A stretch of DNA of 64,000 nucleotides. Origin: Laburnicola sp. R22_1 (taxonomy: Eukaryota; Ascomycota; Dothideomycetes; Pleosporales; Didymosphaeriaceae). The stretch covers positions 2,728,001 through 2,792,000 of the forward strand of contig JACONQ010000003.1 in assembly GCA_014281115.1 (NCBI GenBank), given 5' to 3'. Made by a program: the position numbers and the translations under genes. The notes beneath the pieces are model-generated. The model saw only the letters and a program-made list of their open reading frames with translations. It searched no databases and was not told the DNA's origin. The stretch's first letter is position 1. Each line of letters opens with the position of its first letter. Below, piece by piece: positions 1 to 12,300 of the stretch.

Positions 1-197
1 AAAGCTCTGCCAGCCGCCATATAGACCAAGTTCTTAAATTAACTAGGACTTGAAGACGTCAGGGGAAGGATTACTAACTAAGAGGCCGACCTTAATAAGT
101 TAGAAGATAGGATAGAAGCTTTTAAACTATAAGCAATAGTACAACTACGCAAGAGATAGTTTAGCTTGGCCCTCTGAGGATCCAAGCTAAGGGGGTG
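1..197 (+). pseudogene. 3' end of a Copia polyprotein (RNase H region) plus polypurine tract
   Basis: Read in frame, the start of the window aligns with the last part of the Copia polyprotein that ends at 14295: KALPAAI-stop-TKFLNQLGL here against KTLPVGTWPQFLSQVGL there, with TGG turned into TAG. The coding remnant runs into a G-rich polypurine tract (191-197) directly before an LTR. It is therefore the 3' end of a second Copia copy whose body lies to the left of the window. It contains several RIP-type stops and is inactive. Confidence 0.75.
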
Positions 198-515
198 TGT
201 CAGATATCAGGTTACTAGAAATCACTGTGATTTTACTGTGAAATCCAGTAGTTACGTGCGTCCAATCACATAGTCTCCTTATAACAACAGTTGGTGTAAC
301 TTACAGTGATTTCACTGTGAGATCACTGTAAAATACACAAAGGAGACTGGCGTACTACTATTACACTACTCCGCACTATTACTAGTGCGTCTTAGCGCTA
401 GATAGATATTGCGTACGATAGCTGAGCTTCTCTGACAGAGATCACTCGACAATCAATTCATTATCAAATCCATCACTTTCATCTCATCTCATTAAAGATA
501 CTTACGTATCTGACA
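198..515 (+). repeat. Copia 3' LTR (truncated element at window edge)
   Basis: The repeat starts TGTCAGATATC directly after the polypurine tract and ends TATCTGACA, giving the same 8-bp inverted ends (TGTCAGAT/ATCTGACA) as the complete Copia LTRs at 9042-9268 and 14344-14570. At about 318 bp it is longer than those and diverged inside, with repeated CACTGTGA motifs. The base run after it (516-520) is CTTCT. The matching upstream copy is outside the window, so the target duplication cannot be tested. Confidence 0.75.
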
Positions 516-1300
516 CTTCTCCTTAACCATAGCTACTATTAACTTCTCCTTTGGTAGCCACGCCTCTAGTGCCAGCAACAATAACAATAGTAATAGTAAG
601 GAAAATAGCTAAGGCTTGCAATGGCCCTTGCCGCCACCTATTAATAACGCCCTATAGCTGCTTCTATTCCGTTGTGCGTATGCCTGCCCTAATTGCCCCT
701 TAGCTTGCTAACCTGTGTTCTAGTTATTGCCCTCTTAAATTAGCTATGCAATTTTGGCACTATTTGTGAGTTTGTGAGCCTCTTACGCGACGTTTACGCT
801 AAGTATCTATTGTTAGGCTATCTTGCACAGTTTGCTTAGAGTATGGGCAGCTTTAAAATTAATCTTAATTCTGCTAATAACACTCCTATCGCCTATACTA
901 TCCTCTTCTATTGGCTGTACTAAGCTACCCTTGTAAAGGACACAAGTACTAATAAACAAAGGCGCAATTATTTTAAACAGCGCTTAGTGTCTAGTTATAC
1001 TTCTTATGCATCCTATCTTTCTACCCTTCTCTTTGCTACTAGCTAAGGCCGCATTAACTATAATCTTAGTGCGGCTAAGGGTAATTATAACTAAGCCTGC
1101 GGGGCTTATGTCTAGAGTTGTTGTCCCTACTTTTAGTATATTAATAGTAGTTAGCGCCTTCTCCTTAAGGGCTGCTACGTTCTATGCTAGACAACTTCCT
1201 AATATTAGTAGTGCTCCTTTAACTACTATAGTAAGCCCCAATTCGCTCTTAGCTGGTTCCCTATTACTAATCTGTCTGCCCAGCTTTATTTCCTCTAGTA
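516..1300. other. AT-rich decayed sequence, no recognisable gene
   Basis: I see no convincing product. The minus strand continues to show long frames interrupted mainly by TAG/TAA, which fits a continuation of the Gypsy remnant to the right, but no domain is recognisable. The plus-strand frame at 1006-1323 is a hydrophobic low-complexity translation opposite this region and is not called as a gene. Confidence 0.4.
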
Positions 1301-4300
1301 TTCGCCACAAACACTTAAGTTAATTTTTTTTAGTAGGGTTGTTAGCAAGTGCGTAAGCTACAGACAGAGCAACTAGAAGTAAACACCCGCATCTGTAATA
1401 GAATTAGTAAGCTGCTTAGTTTTAGCAACACTGCCATAATGCTCCCTACTAGGCGCCTAGATAGGCCTCGTCCAATTATTAAGAGTTCCTTAGAGGCGCC
1501 TAATTCTCTATTGGGCACTAATTCTAACATTACTAAGCCTTCCTTACGCACGCCCCTCTTTAGGCGTTATTACGCCTAACCTATTATCCTTTCTAGTAGC
1601 AACAGCAGTAGTCCTTCCTTATTCTAAGGTTCTCCCTACACACCACTCTTTTCCTATCCTTCTTAACCCATTATCTTCTTTAGCAGCGATAGTGGTAGCC
1701 CTTCCCTATTTTAGGGTTAGACTACTCCTACTTCTAGTCATCTGCTCTCTAGCCCTAATTCCTCACTAGGCTAGGTCTTACTTAATACGGTGCTGCAGGT
1801 TAGCTTTTTATCCTCTAATTTATTTCCCTTTTAGGCCACTAACAATCCTTCTAAAGTTCTATTCCACTCGCCTTCCCCTATACGTCTAGCTTCCCAATAG
1901 TCTATTAATTTCGCCCGTACTCTCTTATCCCCGCTTGGCCGCAGCGGCATAATCTCCTCTTCTCCTTCTTTAGGTCTGTTCTCCATTCCTTCTAACCTCT
2001 CCACCTAAGCTGCACGCTTATGTTTAGGCTCTAGCAGAACTTAAGCTATAGAGCAAGGTAGCCCTATGCCTCGTTTCTATTAGAGTCGCAATCCAAACCC
2101 CAATTATAGCTTAGGCTGTGATAGTTACAGGGGCTTAGATTCTTATAAAGGTTAGTATAGTAGTTCTTAGCTTTTAATTTTCTAGCTATCTAATTGTTAG
2201 TTAGGCTCTATTATTAGGGTCTTATAACTTATAATCCTATTCTAGTAATTATATATATATGTTAGACTTTAATTTAACTTAGTACTAATACTATTGTTTT
2301 ATCTTCCTTTTCTAACTTTTCTTCTTTAACTACTTCCTTCCCCCCCTAAGAAATAAGCTGTCTCTTAGCTTATAATGCGCCAAGGTTCCAGCTAGCTTAC
2401 TCCTCCCAATAGGCGAAGTCTAAGGGGTCAAAGTTTACTAGTAGCGGCGGAATCCCCACTTGCTTTATTCTTATAGGGACGTCCTGTGCATATCTCGCCA
2501 GCCTCTATAATCTGCGCGCAAATATAGGATGTTTAGGCTTAGGCGTCTGCGTAACTTTATTAAGATCTGCAGGATTAATTCCCTCTAAGGGATTAGTAAT
2601 TTCTTCTAAGAGGTTATTAGTATTTACAATATTAGGTTTTAGCATTGTATTAAGGTCTGTTATCGTGCGCAGTTAGAATCGAATAATGCGATCACCTGGC
2701 ATTCTATTATAAAAGGGTGTTCTATTAAGCTCCTTAAGCATGTACTATCCTTCACCGTGCGGTAGCATGGCCCTAATCCTAAAGAGGCCCTAGTATCTTC
2801 TAGCAAGCTTAACTTTATAACTTATATTGCTGGCCTAAAAAGTATTATATACTAACACTAGATCGCCTTATTATAGTGGCTCTATCCTAAGAGTGCGCTA
2901 GTTATTAAACTATTCCTTTTCTTATTTGCGCAGTTAGATAGTTTAGTTAATAGCTTCTTAGAGGCAATAGTTACGTTTCTTAAACTGCTCTACTCTAATA
3001 GCTAGAAGTTCTTTAGTAGTGTAAACCTATTCCTATAGAAGTGTCTGCTAGGTTAGGATATAAAGTTTAATAGGAAGAATATATTCTCTTTCACAAATTA
3101 GAAAAGCTAGTGTTTTGCCTATAGATTGTTTTACGGTAATCTAATTAGCCCATAGCGCTTTAAGTAGATTCTAGACCTAGTCGCCCTTTATTTTTTATAG
3201 TGCGCCAACAAGCTCTTAGTGGCCTCTTTTTACTAGATCCTACCCTTATAGGTAATAAGCACTAGATACCACTTATTAGATTCTAAACTATTTAGCCAAG
3301 TCCTCCACTAAGTCTCTATTCTTTAGTTCTCTATCTACTAATAGGCAAAAAGGAATGTCCTACCTACTAAAGATAGATTCTTCTAAAAACTAGACAACTG
3401 TAGCTAAGTTAACGTTAGTAAGCGCTTTTGCTTTAGGCTATTCAGAGGTATAGTCCCTAGTAATAACTATAAATTTCTTCCCTTACATTCTCTATTTGCG
3501 ATAATATAGTCCTTTCTACATCTAAAGCATCCTTTAAAATAGTTGTTTTCTTACTATGTTAGGTCTATTACTACTACGGCCACGTGCACATTAACTCGCA
3601 TTAGCGCTGCTAAGTAGGCCTAAGACTAGGTTAGTGTATAGTACTAAGGTTATTGTGGTACTATTTACTTTAGGGTCTATTCTACCCTTATAGTGATTTT
3701 CTAGCAGATAACTAGGTCCGATAGAATCTCTATCTCTTAAGAGTCCTAGTTCTAAACCAGGACGTTCTAAAGCCTTATAACCTTAAGCCTTTTAGTTAGC
3801 TTGTCCACTTTGTGTTAAGAGACAGTCGAGCCTAGAGTTGCTCGCGCGCCAAGAGCTCCTTATAGTCTTACTTATTAAAAGTTCGGGTTAAGTCTAGCGG
3901 GTTAAAAAACACTCTGCGGTATTAGTAGTACTTATAGCTCAATAGTCTAAGATAGTATCAGCACTTAGATTTAGTATATTAGATCTAGTATATATTCTTC
4001 TAACTAGATTTAAGCTCTACTTAAAAGCCATCTCTCTATTATATTAAAGTTAAGCTTTATAGGTCTCTCTATTAACCAGTTATTCTTTATTAGGATATTG
4101 CCTGCTAGTTATTTGCTTAGGCTATAGATAAGAAGTATACCCTTTTAGCTTTCTATAACTATGCCTACCCTTAGGCATTTCCCAAACCTAATTGCGAACT
4201 AGTCTAGGAAATTATAGATATTAAGGTTTGTTATTACTTAACACTGCGCTAGCCACGCCTTTAATACTTTCTCTGTCTCTTTAGCTTAGGCCTAATTCTA

Positions 4301-4919
4301 ACTCTACTAACGCCTGCGCATAGCCACCCATAGCTTTTACCATACCCCTTCTTCTTCTGCCTTAGAGTATTCTGGCATTAAGAAGTTAAGCACATTCTAA
4401 ATCTCTTAGCTGCAATATTTCTTAACTCTAACAATCTTGTCTTTCTTAGAGTACTAGTAGTAGTTCGCACGTTTTTCGTAGTCTTAAAGAAATTAGGTTA
4501 TATTGTCTCTTACAAAGTGTAGTTTCTTGCCTAAGAATAGGTCGGGTTCCGTAACAAGGCTCTGTATAGGGTTCTACTAGGTGGCTTTATTAGTAAGGGA
4601 CTATAGGGCTATTACTATTTGCGTTATAAGGGCATTGGCGTCTTTAGCTAGCTAAGGCGGCATTAGTACTTTCTCTTTAGATCCTCGCGAGGAGCTTTCT
4701 ACAAGGGGCGGAGACCCTCTAGCAGGTGTATAGATACCCTTATTAGTTAAGCTTATTATCTCTGCGAAACTAACAGCCTAAAGAAATTTCGGGCTTAGGT
4801 TCTTACGCTTTCTAAGTACTAGAATGTTAAGGAACTTACACATCTCGCTGTAATCTAGACTCTCTAACTAGGATCGCTAATAGTTGTTTAGTCTTCTAGT
4901 GGCGGACATTATTATTACT
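1300..4919 (-). pseudogene. Gypsy polyprotein remnant: gag-like N-terminus and integrase (element Y)
   Basis: Reading leftward from an ATG at 4919-4917 gives a gag-like protein (MSATRRLNNY...; charged segments, no zinc knuckle seen) to about 4250. At about 3480-2900 follows a Gypsy integrase core with recognisable blocks: VITRDYTSE (about 3465-3440), ATVVQFLEESIFSR, LLVDR, QVVSSAYHLQGQ, VKRGHQELVGAL (3235-3202). A further charged tail with EEIMPLRPSGDKR lies at about 1960-1890. TAG/TAA codons sit where Trp or Gln is expected. I could not find protease, reverse transcriptase or RNase H between gag and integrase. The 1.4 kb available is too short for them, so the element is probably deleted. 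Nucleocapsid and DNA-integration roles are known for these families. Both are dead here. Confidence 0.6.
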
Positions 4920-5195
4920 AGTTACCTAGTTAGTTTCTTAGGTAGTTAGAGTTAGTGTTCTAGTTCTTTTTTTTTTTTGCTTTTATTTCTGCCTCCGCGC
5001 ACCTGTACTTATTATCTCTTAGCTTTCTCTAACTCCGCCTTAGTTTCGGGTTCTAAGGGTAATGCGGTGTCTAGCTTCGGTCCTTTCCTTAGTCTAGGTC
5101 TGGGTGGCCTAGTCTATTCTTAGTTCTTATCTATTCATAATTGCTTGGTTGTCTAGTTCTAGTGGGGTAATTTTAGCTCTAAGCGTCTTTTGGCG

Positions 5196-6005
5196 CCTAG
5201 TTCTAACTGCTTCTTAATCTAGGCTTCTATTTTCGTTCTATTTCTATACTCCTTATGCCTAGGCCCATACTCTGCGCATAATATTATGTGTATACTAGGG
5301 TTATTATTTTTTTATTTGTTTCTAGAGACTTAATATTCCAACTCTAAGAGTCGCTTAGTGCCTAGTTCTGGTTGTTTTCTAGTCTGGGTCTTAGTCTAGT
5401 CTAGTGCTAGTCTAGTCTAGTCTAGTCCTAGAGCCTACACTCTATGCATAATTTGTGCATATATTAGGGTTATTAGTGTTTGTTATTTGTTTCTAGAGGC
5501 TTAATGTTCTAACTCTAAGAGTTATTTAGTGCCTAGTTCTAGTTGTTTTCTAGTCTAGTCTAGTGCTAGTCTAGTCTAGTCTAGTCCTAGAGCCTATGCT
5601 CTATACCTAATTTGTGCATATGCTAAGGTTATTAGTGTTTATTATTCGTTTCTATAGGCTTAATGTTTTAACTCTAAGAGTTGTTTAATGCCTAGTTCTA
5701 GTTGTTTTCTAGTCTAGTCTAGTGCTAGTCTAGTCTGGTCTAGTCCTAGAGTCCACGCTCTATGCCTAATTTGTGTATATACTAGGGTTATTAGTGTTTA
5801 TTATTCGTTCCTAGAGGCTCGATATTCTAACTCTAAGAGTCGTTCGGTGCCTAGTTCTAGTTGTTTTCTAGTCTGGGTCTTAGTCTGGTCTGGTACTAGT
5901 CTGGTCTAGTCTAGTCCTAGAGCCCACGCTCTATGCCTAATTTGTGCATATGCTAGGGTTATTAGTGTTTATTATTTATTATTTATTTCTAGTAGTGCGG
6001 TTTAA
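5196..6005. repeat. Tandem repeat, 5 units of about 159-171 bp with embedded CTAGT microsatellite
   Basis: The anchor CCTAGTTCT recurs at 5196, 5361, 5532, 5691 and 5850, i.e. spacings of 165, 171, 159 and 159. Each unit carries a (TCTAG)n stretch, then CCTAGAGCC, a segment around TTTGTGCATA, and GGTTATTAGTGTTTATTATT. The first unit is the most diverged. The array lies between the Gypsy Y primer-binding site and its gag start, i.e. in the 5' leader of the minus-strand element. Confidence 0.85.
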
Positions 6006-6260
6006 TAAGGGCTAGTGTGATAGCTAATTAAAGCTTAGGTTGTATTTCTGTTTTAAGATTAGCGCTATGCTTAGTTGCGCCTAATTTTGCCCCTAAGTCT
6101 CTTTTGGGGTTTCTTTCTATCCCTAGTATGCGCTGTTCCGCACACCGCTGCGCGCCGCTATTGTTCTATCTTGTTTTTTTCTTAGGCAACACTACTCGTC
6201 TATATTAGAGTACTAATGCAATGGCCTTCCTAAAGTCAAGGTTTTAGAGGTTCGAGTCGC

Positions 6261-6273
6261 GGATTAGTCGCCA
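6261..6273 (-). other. Primer-binding site of Gypsy element Y (candidate)
   Basis: On the minus strand this reads TGGCGACTAATCC, beginning a few bases inside the LTR end at about 6277. A TGG start complementary to a tRNA 3' CCA is the standard arrangement. The complementarity may extend further: the plus strand upstream reads GGTTCGAGTCGCGG, which contains the T-loop/B-box core GGTTCGAGTC of a tRNA. The tRNA species is not identified. Confidence 0.5.
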
Positions 6274-6276
6274 ATT

Positions 6277-7110
6277 TTATAGGAAAACTTAGTCCTAATT
6301 AAGACTTAGTAGAAAGATAGATTAAGTTGTATGTGCTAAAAGAAAGAAACCGCCTATTAAATTTTTAAGAGCCGATTAGGCACCAGCTTACCACGTAACC
6401 CATATAGTAGAGTTTATTTCACCACATTAGTAGTGCTTTTAGTTACTTTAGGGGACTTAGGCTAATATATATGTATATAGGGGACCTCTAGAGCTATTAT
6501 ACTTTGGAGTTCTTAGAAGTAATAGCTCCCTATAATATAGAAGTCTATTAGAACTTAAATAGTGCCTTCTAGTAGGTAGTAACGCCCTAAAATATCTTAA
6601 TTCTAGATTCTTAGAATATTCCCTTTTATTAGCTTTAAGTTAAGTATAATATATTCTTATTGTTCTTTATAGTCCTTTATAACTAACTCTTAAAGATATT
6701 ATAATCTTTCTAAGTTAGTGTTATTTTTAAATACTTTACGCTATAAAATACCTTTATAATTATAGTAAAAACCCTTTATAAGAAATAATAGGTAAAGATA
6801 GTAAGTATACTTTTATAGTAGTTCTCTAACTATATAGTTAACCTAAGTTTAATTTCTTATTTATAAAAGAAAGAAATTAAAATTTCCTAAGTGTAAGAGA
6901 GCAATCGGGCTTAATTATTAAATAGGTTAAATTGCTATAATGAGGATACTAGGTGCCGCATACTACCTATATAGTAGCAGTCCTAAGGGCGCGCTAGTAC
7001 TACCTAATTAGGACTAGCATGCGGGGCCAGATTAATATTAGGCCAACTGGGTTAGATTAACGTCGGGTCGACTAGAGGTCCGATGGGCCAATGGGCGATA
7101 ATTCCTAACA
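6277..7110 (-). repeat. Gypsy LTR shared by elements Y (left) and X (right)
   Basis: On the minus strand the LTR begins TGTTAGGAATT at 7110 and ends near 6277 just before the primer-binding site. The inverted end TGTTAGGAA is matched by a RIP-altered TATAGGAA on the plus strand at 6279-6286. On its right a polypurine tract (minus strand AAAGGGGGGAGTAA, 7124-7111) abuts it, so it is the 3' LTR of material on the right. On its left a primer-binding site abuts it, so it is also the 5' LTR of material on the left. About 834 bp, very AT-rich. No second copy was found in the window. Confidence 0.6.
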
Positions 7111-7318
7111 TTACTCCCCCCTTTAAAAGCCTTAGCTCCGGCGAGGCAAACTAAGAAAAACTATACTAGAGGCGCTAATCGCATAGCTTAATAAATATTA
7201 TAAACTATCATAGACTATTTAAGACTATTTAAGACTATTTAAGACTATTTAAGACTATTTAAGACTATTTAGAAACATTGTAATAAGTAAAACAACTATT
7301 ACTATAACTAATTACCAA
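7111..7318 (-). other. 3' end of Gypsy element X: polypurine tract and 10-bp tandem repeat
   Basis: The polypurine tract sits at 7124-7111 against the LTR. At 7211-7270 a 10-bp unit (AAGACTATTT) is repeated six times, the first copy starting TAG. No protein domain is recognisable in the roughly 200 bp between the tract and the hAT insertion. Confidence 0.55.
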
Positions 7319-9041
7319 ATTAACAATTAAGCCAATCTAAGCTAAGGTATTAGCTTAGATTGCTCGATTTTTAAGGGCGTTAGCTTAGATTATTAGGGCT
7401 AACAAGCTAAGATTGTGAGCTTAATTAAGGCTTAATTAATAGGCTTAATAACCTATACTAGCACTAGCCTTAGTGTTAAGTTTTATTGTCCCAAGTTGCT
7501 AGCCCGCACAAAAGCTCTATATTGTCATCGTCTACTGCCTCCTCCTCCACCACCTCGTCGTCGCCTCTAAGGCCAGCTCTTTGCCACCGTCGTACGCACT
7601 ATATTGCCGCTAGAAGTTAAGGTCCTAGACGTTGTCGTCGCAGCTCTAAGAGATTATCCAGCTTACTAAACAGGCACTTACACTTATAGTTTAACGCTAG
7701 AATAGAGAGTACGTTAAGCGTAAGCTTACTATGGCTAGAGTAGCAATCGCGTATACTAATTATCTAGTATTTAATAGGGTTATCTATATGTTTTATACCT
7801 CTCTTAGCAACTAGCTCGCTGCGCTTCCATCTCTTAAACTTGTCCTTATTAGCGATAAGGCTACTAGCAGTACTAGGATTAAGTATACTGTTAATCGCGT
7901 TATCTATATTACTTAGAATTACTACTAACAGCCTTACTGCGCGTAGTAAGTTGTTATACTGTGCCCAGAGCGTCTAAAAGCTAGTGTTACTAGCCTTAAG
8001 CCAGTTGGGCTTCTTAACCCACGCCTTATCGCAGTAGTACTTATATATTAAATAGAGTATTATAGCAGCGTAGTATGCGGGCGAGTTGTCTAGCTTAGAG
8101 TAATAGTTATTAGTCTTCTACTAAGCTGCGTGCAAGTTAATTGCAATATAATTCTTAGGCAACTTATTATACTTATTATAGTTAACCGCCTTATACGCGT
8201 TAAACCGCTGCTTGTAGTAGGTAAGTAGGTATTTAAGTATTCGAATTATCTTAGCAATAGCCCTAAAGCTGCCGCTTTTTCCACGCCCTTTAAGGCGCTT
8301 TATAGTAGTCTTAAGCGATTTTAAGATATCTATATACTCTATAATTACTACCTAATTAGCACCTATAAGACTATCTAATCACATTCACAGCTACGCAACT
8401 AGTAGCTTATTACTATAACTTTGCACAAATATATTCTTTCTTTACACCTACTATATATAGTAAGTAGTATAGGCGTTATCTGCAAACTATAGCTTTATAG
8501 CAGGCTTAAAATATAAGTAGTATAAGTTCCACTATATAATAATAGGTTTAACGGGCTTAAGGATCTTATAATTATTAGCTAACGTGCTAGACAGTAGCTT
8601 AGTGTAGGCAAGACGCTAAAAGTCCTTAAAGAGCTTATACTATTGCGGCGTTTTAATATAGTTAATAATACTAAGTAGTATACTAAGTAGGCCTACACGC
8701 CTCTACTCCTCTATAAAGTCGTGCTTATTAGTAAGCTCTTATACGTTTTTGTCAAACAAGGCGGCGCTGTCCTTGCCCCAGAAGAGTATCTGGCCAATAA
8801 GATTAAGCGTGTAAGGTCCGCAGCGAAGGCGCTAATATGTGGTATTAAAACCATACTCTTAAGCTACTATTACAATAGTACTATTGTTGTTAGTAGCGTT
8901 ATTAAGCACAAAGTAACCAATTAACTGCGACGTAATCTTAAAATCCTATAGCGTTTTTATAACAACCTCGGCCATTCTCTCGCCACTATAAGCGCCTGTT
9001 AGCTAGGGCAGCGCTATAGGCAAGTCCTATAGGTTGCCTCT

Positions 9042-9268
9042 TGTCAGATTGGATAGGTGATCCGAACAACTATCGTGGGTGGCAGGAGAGAGATGAAACA
9101 GCCCCTACCCAAATAGGGATAGTATGGAGGATTAGCCAAGAACCAAAACAGCGCACAAGCAAACCTCGAGAGAGGAGACACACAATCAACAGAATGAGCC
9201 GATCTCAACACTTATTAAAATTAAACCACCTTTCATCTTATTTATTAAGAATACCCTTATATCTGACA
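9042..9268 (+). repeat. Copia 5' LTR
   Basis: Begins TGTCAGATTGG and ends TATCTGACA with TG...CA termini. It differs from the 3' LTR at one site that I can see: C at 9074 against T at 14376, a CpG-to-TpG change. Frames translated inside this LTR are not genes. Confidence 0.95.
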
Positions 9269-9375
9269 ATTAAGAGTCTCAGTGCCTCTACCTTAAACAC
9301 CGGAACAACCAGAACGCCGATACAACTCGAGCCGAAACGACGCAACGTCGCACAGAACGATAAAAATCCATCAAG

Positions 9376-12300
9376 ATGTCAACTACCCCGAATCGCGACC
9401 CCACAGTAATCCTTATGGACCATACCCAGTGGATCAAGTGGATCGCACAACTGGAGTCGAAGTGTGTGTCGTTGAACGTCTGGTCGAAGATCGACCCCAA
9501 ACAGATGGCCCAGCCACTCGCCGAACCTATCGCCCCAATCAGGCCCTTGATAGCCGACTATCAACCAGCTACAGCAGCGATAAACCAACATCAAACCCAA
9601 TACCGAGCGAATCACGGGCAGCACGCAGTGATACCCCCGTTTGTACCGGCTCGACCGTCCGACCTCTCGAACGCCGGCAAGACCTCATACAAAGAAGACG
9701 TAGACGACTTCAAGTCCATTTTTAAAGAATACAAGGTCCTCAATCAGAAACATCAACAAGAACAAACCCACTTCTCTCAGGTCACCAACTTCATTCGGAC
9801 AACAGTATCCTCACACCTATTCACCAACTACTGCAAGCCGTCCCAACCATATCGAAGCTGGATAATCAAACTCGCCGCTACTGTAGGCGTGAGATCAGAG
9901 GACGAGCTCAACAAAGCAAGGGAACGATACCAAGCAGCCTTTAAACCAATAAGGACAACAGCCCATTAGGACACCTGGCTTACTGAAGTGGACCACGCGG
10001 TTACAGAAGCCAAAGCAACTAGTGTACCCGACTGCCTGAACGATCAATTCATCAAGAACAACTTCGTGAAAGCTACAGCAAAGAATTTCCAAGGATGGAC
10101 AATCTCATTTATGGAAAACGGCCTCCCAGATCCTACGGTGACGGCCACCGACATGTTCCTACGATTTAGAAAACAAGCCAACCTACTATACCCAGCCAAG
10201 AGCAAATCGTCCAGAGCAGCCTTCTCAGCTAGAGGACCAACCCTCGCTGGAGAAGAAGCTGATGATAATGCCAATACCAAACCAACTCGCGGAAGAGGTC
10301 GTAACCAACGTCAAAAGCGCAGTTATCGCGATAGTGATACAATCGACCATACAACGCAGAAGTGTAAGGCTTGTGATGGACCACATAATCTCAACAAGTG
10401 TTAGTATGCAATGCCAGAGACAGCGCCTCCAAATTAGAGAGCCCAAGACGGCGTCAAGAGAATGGCTCAAGAAAGGATTAGCAACAATGCTAAACTTCAG
10501 GAGGAAATACGCTCAGCGAAAAGGCCACAATCGAAGACCCCAGCTCTCAAGAAGTCGCACTCAGCGACTCCAACAATAGAAGCTTCCACAGAGGAGTGAC
10601 TACATAGAAGGCAAATTGGAGAGGTCAATATTGCGATAGCCGCCGCCTCTTTCATGACGAAACAGTCAAGGTACCCACTTGAACGATCCTTTATCCTCGA
10701 CTCAGGGACAACGTGCCATGTAGCAAATAATATCAGACGATTCACGAACACTCGGCCACCCACACCAGGAGATTTCTTATAGGCAGGGAACTCACGCGTA
10801 TGGATCATAGCATATGGCTCACTATATGTGAGAGTAAAGACTGCAGGCTCAACACGCCGCCTTCACCTCAGAGATGTGGCCTTCTGCCCAGACCTACACT
10901 GTAACCTTGTCTCATTTAGAGTACTCCAACAACAAGGCCTATGGTGGGATACCAAGTCAAACCCTACCGTACTACGCCGATACAACGATAGCGCTATTGC
11001 GCTCCTTAAAGAACGATACAGACAATGGGTTGTTGAGTACAACAATGTCTCTGAGCCAAAATCAACCTTTGCAACAACCAAAGCACGCACAATCAAGCCG
11101 CGACAACGAGCGAGCGGTGAGATGTGGCACAAACGACTGGGACACCCAGGACCTCAGGCACTTGAGCACCTCGTGCATCACTCTGAGGGGGTGAAGATTG
11201 TTGGCATTCCTACCGTCAAGTGCGACGCATGTGGAAGATCAAAGTCTAAGCGACAGATAAGAAGAACCCCCCGAACAATCCTAGAAGGTCCAGGAGAGCG
11301 AATAGCCCTAGACTTTCATGATTACGAAGAAGGGAGTAACACAAAGGAGAAGAGCCAAATGCTAATCATGTGCAGAGTTACCAGTATACTATAGGATTTC
11401 TATTTCAAAGACAACTAACCTGCCAGATCAATCATTAAAACCCTCCAAACATTTATCACATTTATGAAGAATCAATTTGGGATTGCGGTCAAAGTCATTG
11501 AGACTGATAATGAGACGTTTCGCTCAGCCGAAGCCCAGAGGTGGAGGGACGAGCAAGGTATAGCAGTGGAGCCCTCAGCACCTGATACCCAAGCCCAAAA
11601 CGGCGGAGCTGAACGCTCAGGGGGTGTGGTAAAGGAGAAAGCTCGTGCAATGCGCCTTGACGCGAATCTACCATAGGAAGTATGGCCTGAAGTGACTCGA
11701 ACCGCCGTATACCTATACAATCGAACACCCAAGTATTCGAATCGCTGGAAGACGCCCTATAAAGCGTTCTTTACCGCTGTCGCCTTTCAAAATGGGATAG
11801 TCACGTCCCCACGCAAACCAAACCAATCCCATCTACGAGCATATGGCTGCAAGGCCTTTGCCATGACGGATAATACGAAGCGTGGCAAAGGACGTCTACA
11901 AAGACTCGACCCAAAGGCATGGATTAGATACTTAGTGGGTTACGTTTCCTCAAACATCTTCAGGATATGGATACCGTCAATAGGCAAGGTCATCAGCACC
12001 CGCGACGTAGTGTTCGACGAAGATAGCATCTTCGACAGAGACATGAAACACATTATGGACAATCTTATGCACAGTACCCTTGAAGAAATTGCAACTTGGA
12101 TCAGGACGATAGAGCTACCGCCTTCACCATCACAACAGAACGATACTACAAGCAGGTTCTATGAGGATGAAGCGACGGACGACTCTCCTTCTGAGCAAGT
12201 GGGGACACCCCAGTACGACGAGCGCGGGAAGAAGGTCATACCCTACCCGACGCCGCCAAGTACACCACCACCAGCAGCCTTATTAGCGCAACTAATGAGC

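Noticed and set aside
1006..1579. Open frames on both strands (about 60-105 residues)
   Set aside because: Low-complexity, overlapping each other in opposite directions, with no domain. They sit in the decayed Gypsy/Copia flank.
6184..6273. Genuine tRNA gene
   Set aside because: The T-stem does not pair (AGAGG against CGCGG), the spacing between D-arm and anticodon arm is too long, and CCA is encoded. Reported only as a primer-binding-site or tRNA-like observation.
7211..7270. CRISPR-like array (six direct repeats)
   Set aside because: A 10-bp head-to-tail tandem repeat with no spacers, in a eukaryotic transposon graveyard.
9041..9409. 122-residue frame starting MSDWIGDPNN (and its twin at 14343-14729)
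   Set aside because: Translation of the Copia LTR and adjacent leader or flank. LTRs do not encode this protein.
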